In this document: in pieces, positions 24,088-32,033 of the stretch
How the letters are laid out: each line of letters opens with the position of its first letter
Numbering within the stretch: the stretch's first letter is position 1
Source of the DNA: Selenomonadaceae bacterium
GTDB lineage: Bacteria > Bacillota > Negativicutes > Selenomonadales > Selenomonadaceae
NCBI GenBank assembly: GCA_017515635.1
Contig: JAFWFO010000056.1
Location: 57,401-121,400, forward strand
Direction of reading: 5' to 3'
DNA length: 64,000 bases
The notes under the pieces: model-generated
What the model was told of the DNA's origin: nothing
Database searches by the model: none
What the model saw: only the letters and a program-made list of their open reading frames with translations
Made by a program: the position numbers and the translations under genes

Positions 24088-24432
24088 ATGCCGATTATTG
24101 AGAAGAAAACCGTTTCGGCAATGAACAAGGCCGGCGGCAAAGGCGAAATTTTTATCACACATCTTTTGACGCCTGCGGAAATGGGCGACAAGTGCGCAAT
24201 GTTCGCCAAAGTCCGAATTCCTGCCGGCGCGTCGCTCGGCGTTCACAAACACACGGGCAACACCGAAACTTATCACATCTTGCAAGGCACCGCGCTTTAC
24301 ACCGACAACGATAAAACTTATCCCGTCAAAGCCGGCGATACAACTTTTTGCGCGGACGGCGACACTCACGGCATTGAGACGCTCGGCGAAGAAGATTTGA
24401 TTTTTATCGCGTTGATTATCAACACGAAATAA
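24088..24432 (+). CDS. Cupin-domain protein
   Basis: A 114-residue single cupin. The two motifs are visible as VHKHTGNTETYHILQGTALY (motif 1, with metal ligands H, H, E and H) and AGDTTFCADGDTHGIETLG (motif 2). It starts 17 bases after the response regulator, with AGGAGG, so the two are probably co-transcribed. Cupins of this size are often sugar- or metabolite-binding proteins or small isomerases; the ligand is unknown. Confidence 0.85.
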   Translation: MPIIEKKTVSAMNKAGGKGEIFITHLLTPAEMGDKCAMFAKVRIPAGASLGVHKHTGNTETYHILQGTALYTDNDKTYPVKAGDTTFCADGDTHGIETLGEEDLIFIALIINTK

Positions 24433-24456
24433 TTTCAATCACGAAGCCAAAACGTA

Positions 24457-24485
24457 TTGCACGGCGATTTTCACTGTGCTAAGAT
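24457..24485 (+). promoter_or_regulatory. Promoter of the YjfB-like gene
   Basis: TTGCAC (24457-24462), 17-base spacer, TAAGAT (24480-24485), about 30 bases before the small gene. Confidence 0.55.
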
Positions 24486-24515
24486 ACGTTAAACCACGGA
24501 AAGGAGCCGGTAACA

Positions 24516-24695
24516 ATGGATATGAGTATCGCGGCAATGTCGGTCGATTTGAGCTTGGCGAAGACCCAACAGGAGCTTGGCATTTCGGTTTTGAAAATCG
24601 CAATGGAGGCGGACAATTCCCTTGCCGAAGAAGCTTTGGAGATTGTCGAAAGTTTGGATCCCGCGCTCGGAAACAATATCGACATTTCAATTTGA
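24516..24695 (+). CDS. Short YjfB-like putative motility protein
   Basis: A 59-residue gene, ATG behind AAAGGAG. The protein begins MDMSIAAMSVDLSLAKTQQE and continues with a second helix (LGISVLKIAMEA). This matches the small YjfB family, in which M-D-I-x-x-x-S...L-x-x-A-K-x-Q-x-x-x-x-x-x-V-x-K is followed by a helix. The family is linked to flagellar regulons in some bacilli; its function is unknown. It has its own promoter and is followed by the HU promoter. Confidence 0.7.
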   Translation: MDMSIAAMSVDLSLAKTQQELGISVLKIAMEADNSLAEEALEIVESLDPALGNNIDISI

Positions 24696-24703
24696 CAAAA
24701 CAC

Positions 24704-24732
24704 TTGATTTTTCTTGACCTTTCTGCTAAATT
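24704..24732 (+). promoter_or_regulatory. Promoter of the HU gene
   Basis: TTGATT (24704-24709), 17-base spacer, TAAATT (24727-24732), about 30 bases before the start codon. Confidence 0.55.
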
Positions 24733-24765
24733 CTGCAGGTAATTTTTCAAAGGAGGAATCACTTT

Positions 24766-25041
24766 ATGACGAGAGCTGAATTGATAGTAAACGTTGCCGA
24801 AAAGGCGAAACTTGACCGCAAGAGTGCGGAAAAAGCAGTCGCGGCAACTTTCGAGACAATTAAATTGGCACTGATTGAAGGCGACAAAGTTCAAGTGCTT
24901 GGTTTCGGCACATTCGAGAATCGTACGCGTGCGGCGCGCAAAGGTCGCAATCCCCGCACCGGCGAAGAAATCGAAATCAAAGCGTCGAATCTGCCTTCGT
25001 TCAAGGCGGGCAAAAGCTTGAAAGAAGCCGTCAACCACTAA
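24766..25041 (+). CDS. hup: HU-family nucleoid DNA-binding protein
   Basis: A 91-residue protein with the HU/IHF fold. The N-terminal helices ([25 protein letters not shown]) are followed by [28 protein letters not shown], which holds the DNA-binding arm with the conserved RNP motif, and a C-terminal helix ([13 protein letters not shown]). It bends and compacts DNA. Strong AAAGGAGG site, own promoter and terminator. Confidence 0.97.
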   Translation: MTRAELIVNVAEKAKLDRKSAEKAVAATFETIKLALIEGDKVQVLGFGTFENRTRAARKGRNPRTGEEIEIKASNLPSFKAGKSLKEAVNH

Positions 25042-25053
25042 GAAATTTCTTTC

Positions 25054-25088
25054 GCAGAGTCGAGTATTTTGCTCGGCTCTGTTTTCGT
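25054..25088 (+). terminator. Terminator of the HU gene
   Basis: Stem CAGAGTCGAG/CTCGGCTCTG (one G-T pair), loop TATTTTG, then TTTTCGTTTT. Confidence 0.7.
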
Positions 25089-25101
25089 TTTGGGGGGCGA
25101 A

Positions 25102-25827
25102 ATGCAAACTGCAATAATTACGGGCGGCACGTCGGGTATCGGGCTTGCGACGGCGAAAATTTTTCTTACGCACGGATTTAATTGCGTGCTTGTCGGAAGA
25201 AGTCAAACGCGCTTTGAAAAAATTCGTGCGGAACTTGCGGGCAACTTTGAGTTTATTTCGGCGGACGTGCGAAAAATTTCCGACTGCGACAAAATTATTT
25301 CGCGCACGGTTGAATTTTTCGGCGGCGTCAATGTTTTGGTCAACAGCGCGGGCATTTATCACGAAGGAGCGATAACTTCCGTCGACGAAAAAATTTTTGA
25401 CGACATTATCGATACGAACGTCAAGGGAACTTTTTTCGTGACGCGGGCGGCGGTCGACGAACTTTGCAAAAGTCGCGGCTCAATCGTCAACGTGGCTAGT
25501 GACGCGGGCATTCGCGGCAATTATTTCTGCGCGGCTTATTCGGCGTCGAAAGGCGCGGTCGTGGCGTTCACGAAATCTCTTGCGCTTGAGTTGGCAAGTT
25601 TTCCCGTGCGCGTGAATTGCGTTGCTCCCGCCGACATTTGGACGCCTTTAACCGAACGACAGCTGAAAATTTCGGGCGGCACCGTCGACGAACTTGCGAA
25701 AATTTATCCGCTCGGCAGAATCGGCACGGCGGACGAAGTTGCGGCGTCGATTTATTTTTTGGCGTCTGATTCGGCAAGTTTCATCACAGGCGCAGTTTTG
25801 AGCATCGACGGTGGCTTGACGGCATGA
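25102..25827 (+). CDS. Short-chain dehydrogenase/reductase
   Basis: A 241-residue classical SDR. TGGTSGIGLATA is the cofactor loop and NSAGIYHEG the NNAG-type motif. The catalytic set is Ser in SIVNVASDAG with Y-x-x-x-K in YSASKGAVV, and the C-terminal FITGAVLSIDGG is typical. Start at ATG 25102 after GGGGGG. The ATGA overlap with the next gene suggests a joint role with the glycolipid glycosyltransferase, but the substrate is not predictable. Confidence 0.88.
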   Translation: MQTAIITGGTSGIGLATAKIFLTHGFNCVLVGRSQTRFEKIRAELAGNFEFISADVRKISDCDKIISRTVEFFGGVNVLVNSAGIYHEGAITSVDEKIFDDIIDTNVKGTFFVTRAAVDELCKSRGSIVNVASDAGIRGNYFCAAYSASKGAVVAFTKSLALELASFPVRVNCVAPADIWTPLTERQLKISGGTVDELAKIYPLGRIGTADEVAASIYFLASDSASFITGAVLSIDGGLTA

Positions 25828-26900
25828 AAATTTTAATTTTGTCCGCGTCAATCGGTTCGGGACACACCAAGGCGGCGGAGGCGTTACAAAAAATTTTCGG
25901 CGACAACGCGCAGGTTGTCGACTTCATGTCAAAAGAAATTTCGTCGCTGAATTGGCTGATGAAAAAAATTTATCTCGCCGCGCTGAAATTTATTCCCGAC
26001 CTGTACGACAGAATTTACAAATTCGCGGACGGACGGCGCGCAGGCGTCACGACAAGATTTTTCAGCTCCGCGCTGATGTATTTGCCGTTCGCTCGTTTGC
26101 TCAACAAATTTCAACCCGACGCGGTAATTTGCACACACCCGTTCCCCGAAGCGGCGGCGTCGCTGTGGAAATTTTTGCACGCGAAATCCCAACGAAAATT
26201 TTTTTTGGCGGCGGTGTTGACGGATTATTCACTGCACGAAATTTGGATTTTCGGCGAAGTGGATGCTTATTTTGTCGCCACAGAAAACATGCGGCGGGAA
26301 CTTTTAACGCACTGTCGGGCGGGACAAAAAATTTTCGCAACGGGCATTCCGATCGCTCAAGAATTTTCCAACGTCGAAAAAATTTCGGACTCGACGCGCA
26401 CAAATATTTTAATCATGGGCGGCGGGCTCGGTCTCGGCTCAATCGAAGAAACTTTATCGGAGCTGGACAAAATTCGTCGCCCGTTGAAAATTACGGTCGT
26501 CGCGGGGCAGAACGAAAAATTATCGTCACGCCTGAAAAAATTGCGCGAAAAAATTTCTCACCCCGTCGAAGTGCTCGGCTTCGTTTCGGACGTGCCAAAA
26601 CTCATGGCGGCGGCAGATTTGCTCGTCACCAAACCCGGCGCGTTGACGATGACGGAGGCTTTCGCGGCGGGCGTCCCGTTGATTTTGCACGCACCGATAC
26701 CGGGGCCGGAATTTCTCAACGCGAAATATGCAGTCGAACACGGCGCGGCAATTTCCGTCGGCGAACGAAAAATTTCCGCTGTCGTCGAAGAATTGTTGGC
26801 GGAACCTGCGCGGCTTGATGAAATGAAACTTTGTGCGAAAAAACTTTCCAAACCGTTCGCGGCGGCTGAAATCGTTCGGCAGATTGAAAGTTTCCCTTGA
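25824..26900 (+). CDS. UgtP/MGDG-synthase-like glycolipid glycosyltransferase
   Basis: A 358-residue GT28-type enzyme. The N-terminal ILSASIGSGHTKAAEAL matches the diacylglycerol-binding G-x-G-H loop of MGDG synthases. A C-terminal nucleotide-sugar site follows (VLGFVSDVPKLMAAADLLVTKPGALTMTEAFAAGVPLILHAPIPG). Such enzymes glucosylate or galactosylate diacylglycerol at the inner leaflet. The end of the gene overlaps the -35 box of tRNA-Glu. Confidence 0.85.
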   Translation: MKILILSASIGSGHTKAAEALQKIFGDNAQVVDFMSKEISSLNWLMKKIYLAALKFIPDLYDRIYKFADGRRAGVTTRFFSSALMYLPFARLLNKFQPDAVICTHPFPEAAASLWKFLHAKSQRKFFLAAVLTDYSLHEIWIFGEVDAYFVATENMRRELLTHCRAGQKIFATGIPIAQEFSNVEKISDSTRTNILIMGGGLGLGSIEETLSELDKIRRPLKITVVAGQNEKLSSRLKKLREKISHPVEVLGFVSDVPKLMAAADLLVTKPGALTMTEAFAAGVPLILHAPIPGPEFLNAKYAVEHGAAISVGERKISAVVEELLAEPARLDEMKLCAKKLSKPFAAAEIVRQIESFP

Positions 26901-26925
26901 CTGAAAATTTTCTGTGTGATATTAT
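26897..26925 (+). promoter_or_regulatory. Promoter of tRNA-Glu
   Basis: TTGACT (26897-26902, inside the stop of the preceding gene), 17-base spacer, TATTAT (26920-26925). Confidence 0.7.
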
Positions 26926-26940
26926 CTGCGGCAGTGATTC

Positions 26941-27015
26941 GGCGCCTTCGTCAAGTGGTTAAGACACCGCCCTCTCACGGCGGGTTCAAGGGTTCGAATC
27001 CCTTAGGCGTCACCA
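26941..27015 (+). tRNA. tRNA-Glu (anticodon CUC)
   Basis: The acceptor GGCGCCT pairs with AGGCGTC (one G-T pair). The anticodon arm CCGCC-CTCTCAC-GGCGG gives CUC, the T arm contains GGTTCGAATC, and CCA is encoded. The body resembles bacterial tRNA-Glu closely. Confidence 0.96.
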
Positions 27016-27022
27016 TAACGAA

Positions 27023-27058
27023 ATTAACAAGGGCGTTGCGTGCGGCAACGTCCTTTTG
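27023..27058 (+). terminator. Probable terminator after tRNA-Glu
   Basis: Stem AGGGCGTTGC/GCAACGTCCT with a short loop, followed by only four T residues. Read-through into thiM is plausible. Confidence 0.5.
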
Positions 27059-27077
27059 AGTTAAGGAGGCGATTGTT

Positions 27078-27947
27078 TTGACGGAAATTGAAATTCGCTC
27101 GGCAATGGCGCGGGCAGTCGACGAGGCGCGTGAAAAAAATCCGCTGGCACCGTCGATAACGAACACAGTCACACAAGATTTTGTCGCAAACGCACAACTG
27201 GCGGTCGGCGGCTCGGCGGCAATGATTTACCTGCCTGACGAATGCGAATCAATTATGCAGGTCGCGCAGGCTTTTTACGTCAACATGGGAACTGCAATGC
27301 CGTTTTACGAAGAGACTTTGCCGAGAGCAGTCAAAGCTTGTCACGAATTGCAAAAGCCGTGGGTGCTTGACCCCGTGGGAATCGGCTTGTCGGAATTGCG
27401 AACGAAACTTTTGTTGCAGTTCAAAGAATTTAAGCCGTCAATCGTGCGCGGAAATGCGTCGGAAATAATTGCGTTGGCGAAACTTTGGGGCTTGATTGAC
27501 ACGGCTGACGGGCAAGTTCGCGGCGTTGAGACTACCGAAAAAGTTTCTGCGGCAAAAGTCGCGGCGGTATCTTTGGCGAAATGCACGGGCGGCGCGGTTG
27601 CTGTTTCGGGCGAAGAAGATTTGATCACCGACAGCAAAGAATTAATTTTGTGTGCGGGCGGCTCGGAACTCTTCACGAAAATCACGGGCAGCGGTTGCGC
27701 ACTCGGCGGCGTCATGGCGGTTTATGCGGCGGTTGCAACTCCGTTTATCGCGGCTATGGCGGCAACGACCATGTTTAATTTCGCAGGCTCGAAGGCGGCG
27801 GCTCAAGTCAATGCGCCCGCGAGTTTCAAAGTTCATTTTTTGGACAACCTTTACAGATTGGAGCCGAATGATATTTCAAAAAGTTTCCGCTCGGCGAATT
27901 CGCTTGAGGGCATGTTTGAATTCGGATTAACGCCGCGTGTCGATTGA
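27078..27947 (+). CDS. thiM: Hydroxyethylthiazole kinase
   Basis: A 289-residue ribokinase-like protein. It has PSITNTVTQDFVANAQLAVGGSAAM at the substrate site, KPWVLDPVGIGLS, IVRGNASEIIALA (the N-x-S-E motif) and FTKITGSGCALGGVMA with the catalytic Cys. It phosphorylates the thiazole moiety for thiamine salvage. TTG start behind AAGGAGG. No TPP riboswitch is visible in the short upstream region; the gene follows tRNA-Glu closely. Confidence 0.94.
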   Translation: MTEIEIRSAMARAVDEAREKNPLAPSITNTVTQDFVANAQLAVGGSAAMIYLPDECESIMQVAQAFYVNMGTAMPFYEETLPRAVKACHELQKPWVLDPVGIGLSELRTKLLLQFKEFKPSIVRGNASEIIALAKLWGLIDTADGQVRGVETTEKVSAAKVAAVSLAKCTGGAVAVSGEEDLITDSKELILCAGGSELFTKITGSGCALGGVMAVYAAVATPFIAAMAATTMFNFAGSKAAAQVNAPASFKVHFLDNLYRLEPNDISKSFRSANSLEGMFEFGLTPRVD

Positions 27948-28028
27948 GCTTTAAGCTGGTGAGCTTTTAGCTTTTAGCCGAGTGCGATGAACAATCCCTA
28001 AAAGCTTAAAGCTTCAAGCTAAAAGCTG
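27948..28028. repeat. Heptad-repeat inverted element C
   Basis: It starts in the base after the thiM stop codon. The left arm is built of GCTTTAA/GCTTTTA-like 7-base units, the right arm (from about 27998) of CTAAAAG, CTTAAAG, CTTCAAG and CTAAAAG. It forms an imperfect hairpin between thiM and the thiamine-binding protein gene. Confidence 0.75.
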
Positions 28029-28046
28029 ATTTAAGGAGGTTTTCAC

Positions 28047-28439
28047 ATGAATACGTTGGTTGCCGTGGCGATTGCGCCCGTCGGTGTCGGCGACGAATTG
28101 AGCGCGCACGTCGCCGAAGTCGTCAAAATTATTCGCGAATCGGGCTTGCCGAATAAAACTTCTTCGATGTTCACCGAAATTGAAGGCGATTGGGATGCCG
28201 TCATGGACGTTGTCAAGCGTGCGACGTTCGTGCTTGCCGAAAAAGGAATTCGCACGGAAGTCGTCCTTAAGGCGGACATTCGCCCCGGTTTTGAATCGAT
28301 GATGGACGGCAAAATTGACAGACTCAACGAAGCTTTGAACGCTCAGCCCGTCGCAAGTCCGCAATCCAAGCCCGCCACGCAAGAAGACGTTCAAGCGCGT
28401 GTGACGGCGGCTTTGGGACGTTTCGGGGTGCGCAAATGA
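28047..28439 (+). CDS. Thiamine-binding protein (MTH1187/YkoF type)
   Basis: A 130-residue protein. The first 100 residues have the alternating strand-helix pattern of the DUF77/thiamine-binding fold: LVAVAIAPVGVGDELSAHVAEVVKIIRESGL, MFTEIEGDWDAVMDVVKRA and ADIRPGFESMMDGKI. A Ser/Pro/Gln linker leads to a short basic tail. It lies between thiM and thiE and its stop overlaps the thiE start by four bases, so a role in thiamine or hydroxymethylpyrimidine handling is likely. Confidence 0.85.
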   Translation: MNTLVAVAIAPVGVGDELSAHVAEVVKIIRESGLPNKTSSMFTEIEGDWDAVMDVVKRATFVLAEKGIRTEVVLKADIRPGFESMMDGKIDRLNEALNAQPVASPQSKPATQEDVQARVTAALGRFGVRK

Positions 28440-29131
28440 GTATTCGCGACAAACTCGACATTTCGGCTTATCTGGTTATCGGGCAGGAAAATTGCACGCG
28501 TCCCGTCGACGAAATTGTTGCGGCGGCCGTCGACGAAGGATTTACCTGCGTACAAATTCGCTCGAAAATTTCTTCGGCTCGCGAAATGATTTCGACGCTC
28601 GACAAATGCGCGGCTCAAATTCGGCGGCTCGGCAAAAGTGATTCGGTTGCTCTGCTCGTCGACGACAGACTTGATGTCGTGCTTGCGGCGCGTGAGGCGG
28701 GCATTAAAGTTGACGGCGTGCACGTCGGGCAAAGCGACATTCCCGTCGACGTGTGCAGAAAATTTCTCGGCGAAGATTCGATCGTCGGCTTGAGCGCACG
28801 CACGCAAGATTTAATCGATTACGTTGGTGCGGCAGATGTTTCACAGATTGATTATTTCGGCGCGGGGCCGTTGCACGAAACGCAGACCAAACCCGATTGC
28901 GGGCGCACGGACGACGGACGAATTATCACGCACAGTTTCGGTGAAATTTCACGGCTCGCCGAAGTCAGTCCGATCCCCGTGGTTGTCGGCGGCGGCGTCA
29001 AACTCAACGACATCCCGAAACTTGCCGCGACGAAAGTCAACGGATTTTTCGTGGTATCGGCAGTCACGGGCGCGGAAAATCCTCGGCTTGCGGCGCGTGA
29101 ACTTGTCAACACGTGGAAAAATTTTGCTTGA
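28436..29131 (+). CDS. thiE: Thiamine phosphate synthase
   Basis: A 231-residue TIM-barrel protein. It has CVQIRSKISS at the pyrophosphate site (usual QLR-x-K), VALLVDDRLDVVLAAREAG, GVHVGQSDIP, GLSARTQDL (usual G-x-S-x-H/R), DYFGAGPLHETQTKPDC and VVGGGVKLNDIPKLAA. It joins the thiazole phosphate made by ThiM to hydroxymethylpyrimidine diphosphate. Last gene of a three-gene operon with a terminator just downstream. Confidence 0.92.
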   Translation: MSIRDKLDISAYLVIGQENCTRPVDEIVAAAVDEGFTCVQIRSKISSAREMISTLDKCAAQIRRLGKSDSVALLVDDRLDVVLAAREAGIKVDGVHVGQSDIPVDVCRKFLGEDSIVGLSARTQDLIDYVGAADVSQIDYFGAGPLHETQTKPDCGRTDDGRIITHSFGEISRLAEVSPIPVVVGGGVKLNDIPKLAATKVNGFFVVSAVTGAENPRLAARELVNTWKNFA

Positions 29132-29139
29132 AATATTTT

Positions 29140-29169
29140 TTCGCTCTTCGGCATGAAGGGCGATTTTTT
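29140..29169 (+). terminator. Terminator of the thi operon
   Basis: Stem TCGCTCTTC/GAAGGGCGA (one mismatch pair), loop GGCAT, then six T residues. Confidence 0.75.
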
Positions 29170-29183
29170 GTTGCGCGAATGTC

Positions 29184-29211
29184 TTGACTACGCGTCAATT
29201 TCCGGTAAACT
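29184..29211 (+). promoter_or_regulatory. Promoter of the RTX-like gene
   Basis: TTGACT (29184-29189), 16-base spacer, TAAACT (29206-29211), about 45 bases before the start. Confidence 0.55.
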
Positions 29212-29256
29212 TCACACAGTCGAAATTTTTTCTGCGAATTGAAAGGATGATGTTTT

Positions 29257-30816
29257 ATGGCGGACAGATCCAACACTGCGGATAATGTTGTCGTCACGGG
29301 CACATACGAAAACGACAATCTGAGCAACACGGGCACAATGGTAATAATTCAGGGGCTCAGCGGCAACGACACAATCACAAACAGAGCAAACAACGTCACA
29401 ATCGGCGGCGACGACGGCAACGATTATATCTATAACAGTCCAAGTAGCGGCTGGGATGACCCGCTTTTGAATGTGTCAATTACTGGCGGCGCGGGTAACG
29501 ATTATACTGAAAGCAGAGCGCGCAATTCCACAATCGACAGCGGTGACGGACACGATACCGTATCAGCCGGGGGCAATCAGGTTTATGTCAGCGGCGGCAC
29601 GGGCAACGACTCAATCAACACGTCAGGCACAGGCGTTACCGTTTACGGCGGTGATGGCACGGACGAAATTTTAACCAATGGAAGCAATACCTATGTTGAC
29701 GGCGGTGCGAACAATGATGTCATATACAGCGACCCCAATCCGGGCTCTTATGCCGATTCGCATTATATAAATGTCACCTTGAACGGCGGCGCGGGTAATG
29801 ACTACGTTTACGCTTTTCGTAACAATTACGGATTGTTGAACGGCAACGAAGGCGATGACACAATTAAAGCTCATGGTGGCGATAATGTTTCACTCAACGG
29901 CGGCGCAGGTAATGATTCCATTGAGCTTGCAAATTCATACTACAGCGACCTTTCAGCCGTCATTGAATTTTCGGGCGAAGGATTAGACACTGTCAGCGGC
30001 TTTAACACCAACGACACATTGCAAGTTGCTGGCTCTTACGCGACGCAGATAAGTGACAATGACGTTATTGTTTCAACAGGGGCGGGTTCTATTCGGCTCA
30101 CTGAAGCGGCTAACCTGACTTCTCTTAATATCGTCACGGTGCCCGCAGGCTCGTTCGGCGACACGACTTCAACAACTCCGACAACAAGCGGTGGTTTGAC
30201 GACGGGCACGAATCAAGTTTTGTCGAATTACGCGGGCGAACCCGTCACGGTCAGCGGCAGTTTCATGGGTGCGGCGTTCAGCGGCAACAGTTTCGTCGTC
30301 AATTCGTCAGCGGGCACGCTCACGATTCAGAACGTCACAGACAAAGTTGTCGACCTTCGCAACAGCGCGGGCGGCGAATTCATCAAAGCTTATCAAGCTT
30401 CGTCGGCGGGCGTTATCGACGGGCGCGGAATTAACGCTTACGAAATCATTCAAGGCGCGTCGAACGGTGCAGATATTATTTTGGCGGGCGACGGCGGCTC
30501 GCAACTTTGGGGCGGCGCGGACACTGCGGCTGACGCAATCGCGGGCGGCAACGGCTCCGACATTTTCATCGGCGGACGTTTCCAAGGCGCGGATGCTTTC
30601 TACAACGTGTCGAGTGCGGACGCGGTGAACTTGACGGACGCGAGCTTGAGCGACATTGTTGCGGCAGTGGAAGTCAACGGAAATATCGCAATCGGCTTCA
30701 ACACGGGCAACATCATCACGATTCAAAGCACGGACACTTTGAGCGGCGCGATAAATCTTGCGGACGGCACGTCGTGGCGATACAATCACGCAACAAAATC
30801 TTGGCAAGGCGCATAA
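29257..30816 (+). CDS. RTX-like calcium-binding beta-roll protein
   Basis: A 519-residue protein. The first 230 residues carry at least six glycine/aspartate nonapeptide-type units (GGDDGNDYI, GGAGNDYTE, GGTGNDSIN, GGDGTDEIL, GGAGNDYVY, GNEGDDTIK, GGAGNDSIE), which bind calcium in a parallel beta roll. After a Thr/Gly linker (around residue 300) comes a second region with GGSQLWGGADTAADAIAGGNGSDIFIGG. This is also found at the end of the giant protein at 32527. There is no N-terminal signal peptide, as expected for type I secretion, but no such transporter is nearby. Likely extracellular; target unknown. Confidence 0.8.
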   Translation: MADRSNTADNVVVTGTYENDNLSNTGTMVIIQGLSGNDTITNRANNVTIGGDDGNDYIYNSPSSGWDDPLLNVSITGGAGNDYTESRARNSTIDSGDGHDTVSAGGNQVYVSGGTGNDSINTSGTGVTVYGGDGTDEILTNGSNTYVDGGANNDVIYSDPNPGSYADSHYINVTLNGGAGNDYVYAFRNNYGLLNGNEGDDTIKAHGGDNVSLNGGAGNDSIELANSYYSDLSAVIEFSGEGLDTVSGFNTNDTLQVAGSYATQISDNDVIVSTGAGSIRLTEAANLTSLNIVTVPAGSFGDTTSTTPTTSGGLTTGTNQVLSNYAGEPVTVSGSFMGAAFSGNSFVVNSSAGTLTIQNVTDKVVDLRNSAGGEFIKAYQASSAGVIDGRGINAYEIIQGASNGADIILAGDGGSQLWGGADTAADAIAGGNGSDIFIGGRFQGADAFYNVSSADAVNLTDASLSDIVAAVEVNGNIAIGFNTGNIITIQSTDTLSGAINLADGTSWRYNHATKSWQGA

Positions 30817-30837
30817 AATTTCGGCGCACATAAAAAA

Positions 30838-30871
30838 TTTTTCCCCGTCATAATTTGGCGGGGATTTTTTT
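30838..30871 (+). terminator. Terminator of the RTX-like gene
   Basis: Stem TCCCCG/CGGGGA with an 11-base loop, followed by seven T residues; its T-run merges with the -35 box of the ribD promoter. Confidence 0.8.
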
Positions 30872-30898
30872 GACATGTCGACGAATTTGCCTTAAACT
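30870..30898 (+). promoter_or_regulatory. Promoter of ribD
   Basis: Perfect TTGACA (30870-30875), 17-base spacer, TAAACT (30893-30898). There is too little leader for an FMN riboswitch. Confidence 0.65.
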
Positions 30899-30938
30899 TG
30901 CCGAAGATTTTTAACGGGCATTTTCGGAGGTGAAAATT

Positions 30939-32033
30939 TTGACGGACGAAATTTTTATGCGGGAAGCGTTGCGAATTGCGAAATTTGCTGAAGGTCGCAC
31001 GTCGCCGAATCCGCTGGTCGGAGCCGTCATCGTTCGTGACGGAAAAATTATCGCGCAGGGTTGGCACCGCAAAGCCGGAACGCCGCACGCCGAAATTCAC
31101 GCGCTGAACATGGCGGGCGAACTTGCACGGGGCGCAACGCTTTTCGTGACGCTGGAACCGTGTTCGCATTTCGGACGGACGCCACCTTGTGCACGGGCGA
31201 TTGTCGACGCGGGCATAAAAAAAGTTGTCGCGGCAATGTCAGACCCGAATCCGAAAGTCGCAGGTCGCGGCTTTGAAATTTTGCGTGCGGCGGGCATTGA
31301 AGTCGAAGTCGGCTTGCTTGAAGACGAGGCGCGAAAACTCAACGAAGTCTTTTTAAAGTGGGTCATGAAAAAATTGCCGTTCATCACGCTAAAATTTGCC
31401 TGTTCACTTGACGGGAAAATTGCGACGGTCGGCGGCGAATCTCAATGGATTTCTTGCGAAGAGTCACGGAAATTTTCGCACGGACTGCGCGACATCAACG
31501 ACGCGATTTTGGTCGGTGTCGGCACGGTGATTGCGGACAATCCGAGCTTGACGACGCGCCTTGTCGACGGAAAAAATCCCGTGCGCGTGATTATCGACAG
31601 CAACGCCCGAATTCCGCTTGACGCCAAAGTTGTGACGGAAAAATCTGCGCGAACGATTATTGCCGTAACTTCAAACGCGTCGCCCGAAAAAATTTCCGCG
31701 CTGAAAAATCACGGCGTCGAAATAATTACGGCGGGCAACGGTCAACGCGTCGATTTAAAAATTTTAATGCAGGAACTTGCGGCACGTGAAATAACTTCAA
31801 TTTTGGTCGAAGGCGGCGGCACGATTCATTTCGCCATGCTTGAAGCGGGACTTGTCGACAAAATTTTTGCGTTCGTCGCCCCGAAAATTATCGGCGGTTC
31901 GCAAGCGTTGACTGCTGTCGAAGGCGCGGGCTTTGAAAAACTTTCCGACGCGGTCAATCTGGAAAATTTTTCGGCTCAAAAACTCGGCGAAGATTTTCTG
32001 TTGAGCGGTTACGTGCGGGAGGCGACGACGTGA
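30939..32033 (+). CDS. ribD: Bifunctional riboflavin deaminase/reductase RibD
   Basis: The TTG at 30939 (GGAGG, eight bases) is chosen over the GTG at 30930. The N-terminal deaminase domain has the zinc ligands in PHAEIHAL and EPCSHFGRTPPCARAI. The C-terminal reductase domain begins near residue 145 (PFITLKFACSLDGKIAT) and contains VGVGTVIADNPSLTTR and ILVEGGGTIHFAML. It performs the second and third steps of riboflavin synthesis from GTP. Unlike the usual ribD-E-AB-H cluster, it stands alone with a peptidase gene overlapping its stop. Confidence 0.95.
   Translation: MTDEIFMREALRIAKFAEGRTSPNPLVGAVIVRDGKIIAQGWHRKAGTPHAEIHALNMAGELARGATLFVTLEPCSHFGRTPPCARAIVDAGIKKVVAAMSDPNPKVAGRGFEILRAAGIEVEVGLLEDEARKLNEVFLKWVMKKLPFITLKFACSLDGKIATVGGESQWISCEESRKFSHGLRDINDAILVGVGTVIADNPSLTTRLVDGKNPVRVIIDSNARIPLDAKVVTEKSARTIIAVTSNASPEKISALKNHGVEIITAGNGQRVDLKILMQELAAREITSILVEGGGTIHFAMLEAGLVDKIFAFVAPKIIGGSQALTAVEGAGFEKLSDAVNLENFSAQKLGEDFLLSGYVREATT

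Noticed and set aside
29257..30816. CRISPR-like repetitiveness
   Set aside because: The repeats are in-frame glycine/aspartate codons of an RTX protein, without constant repeats and unique spacers; no CRISPR array is present in the window.
30817..30938. FMN riboswitch upstream of ribD
   Set aside because: Only about 40 bases lie between the promoter and the start codon, too short for the aptamer.
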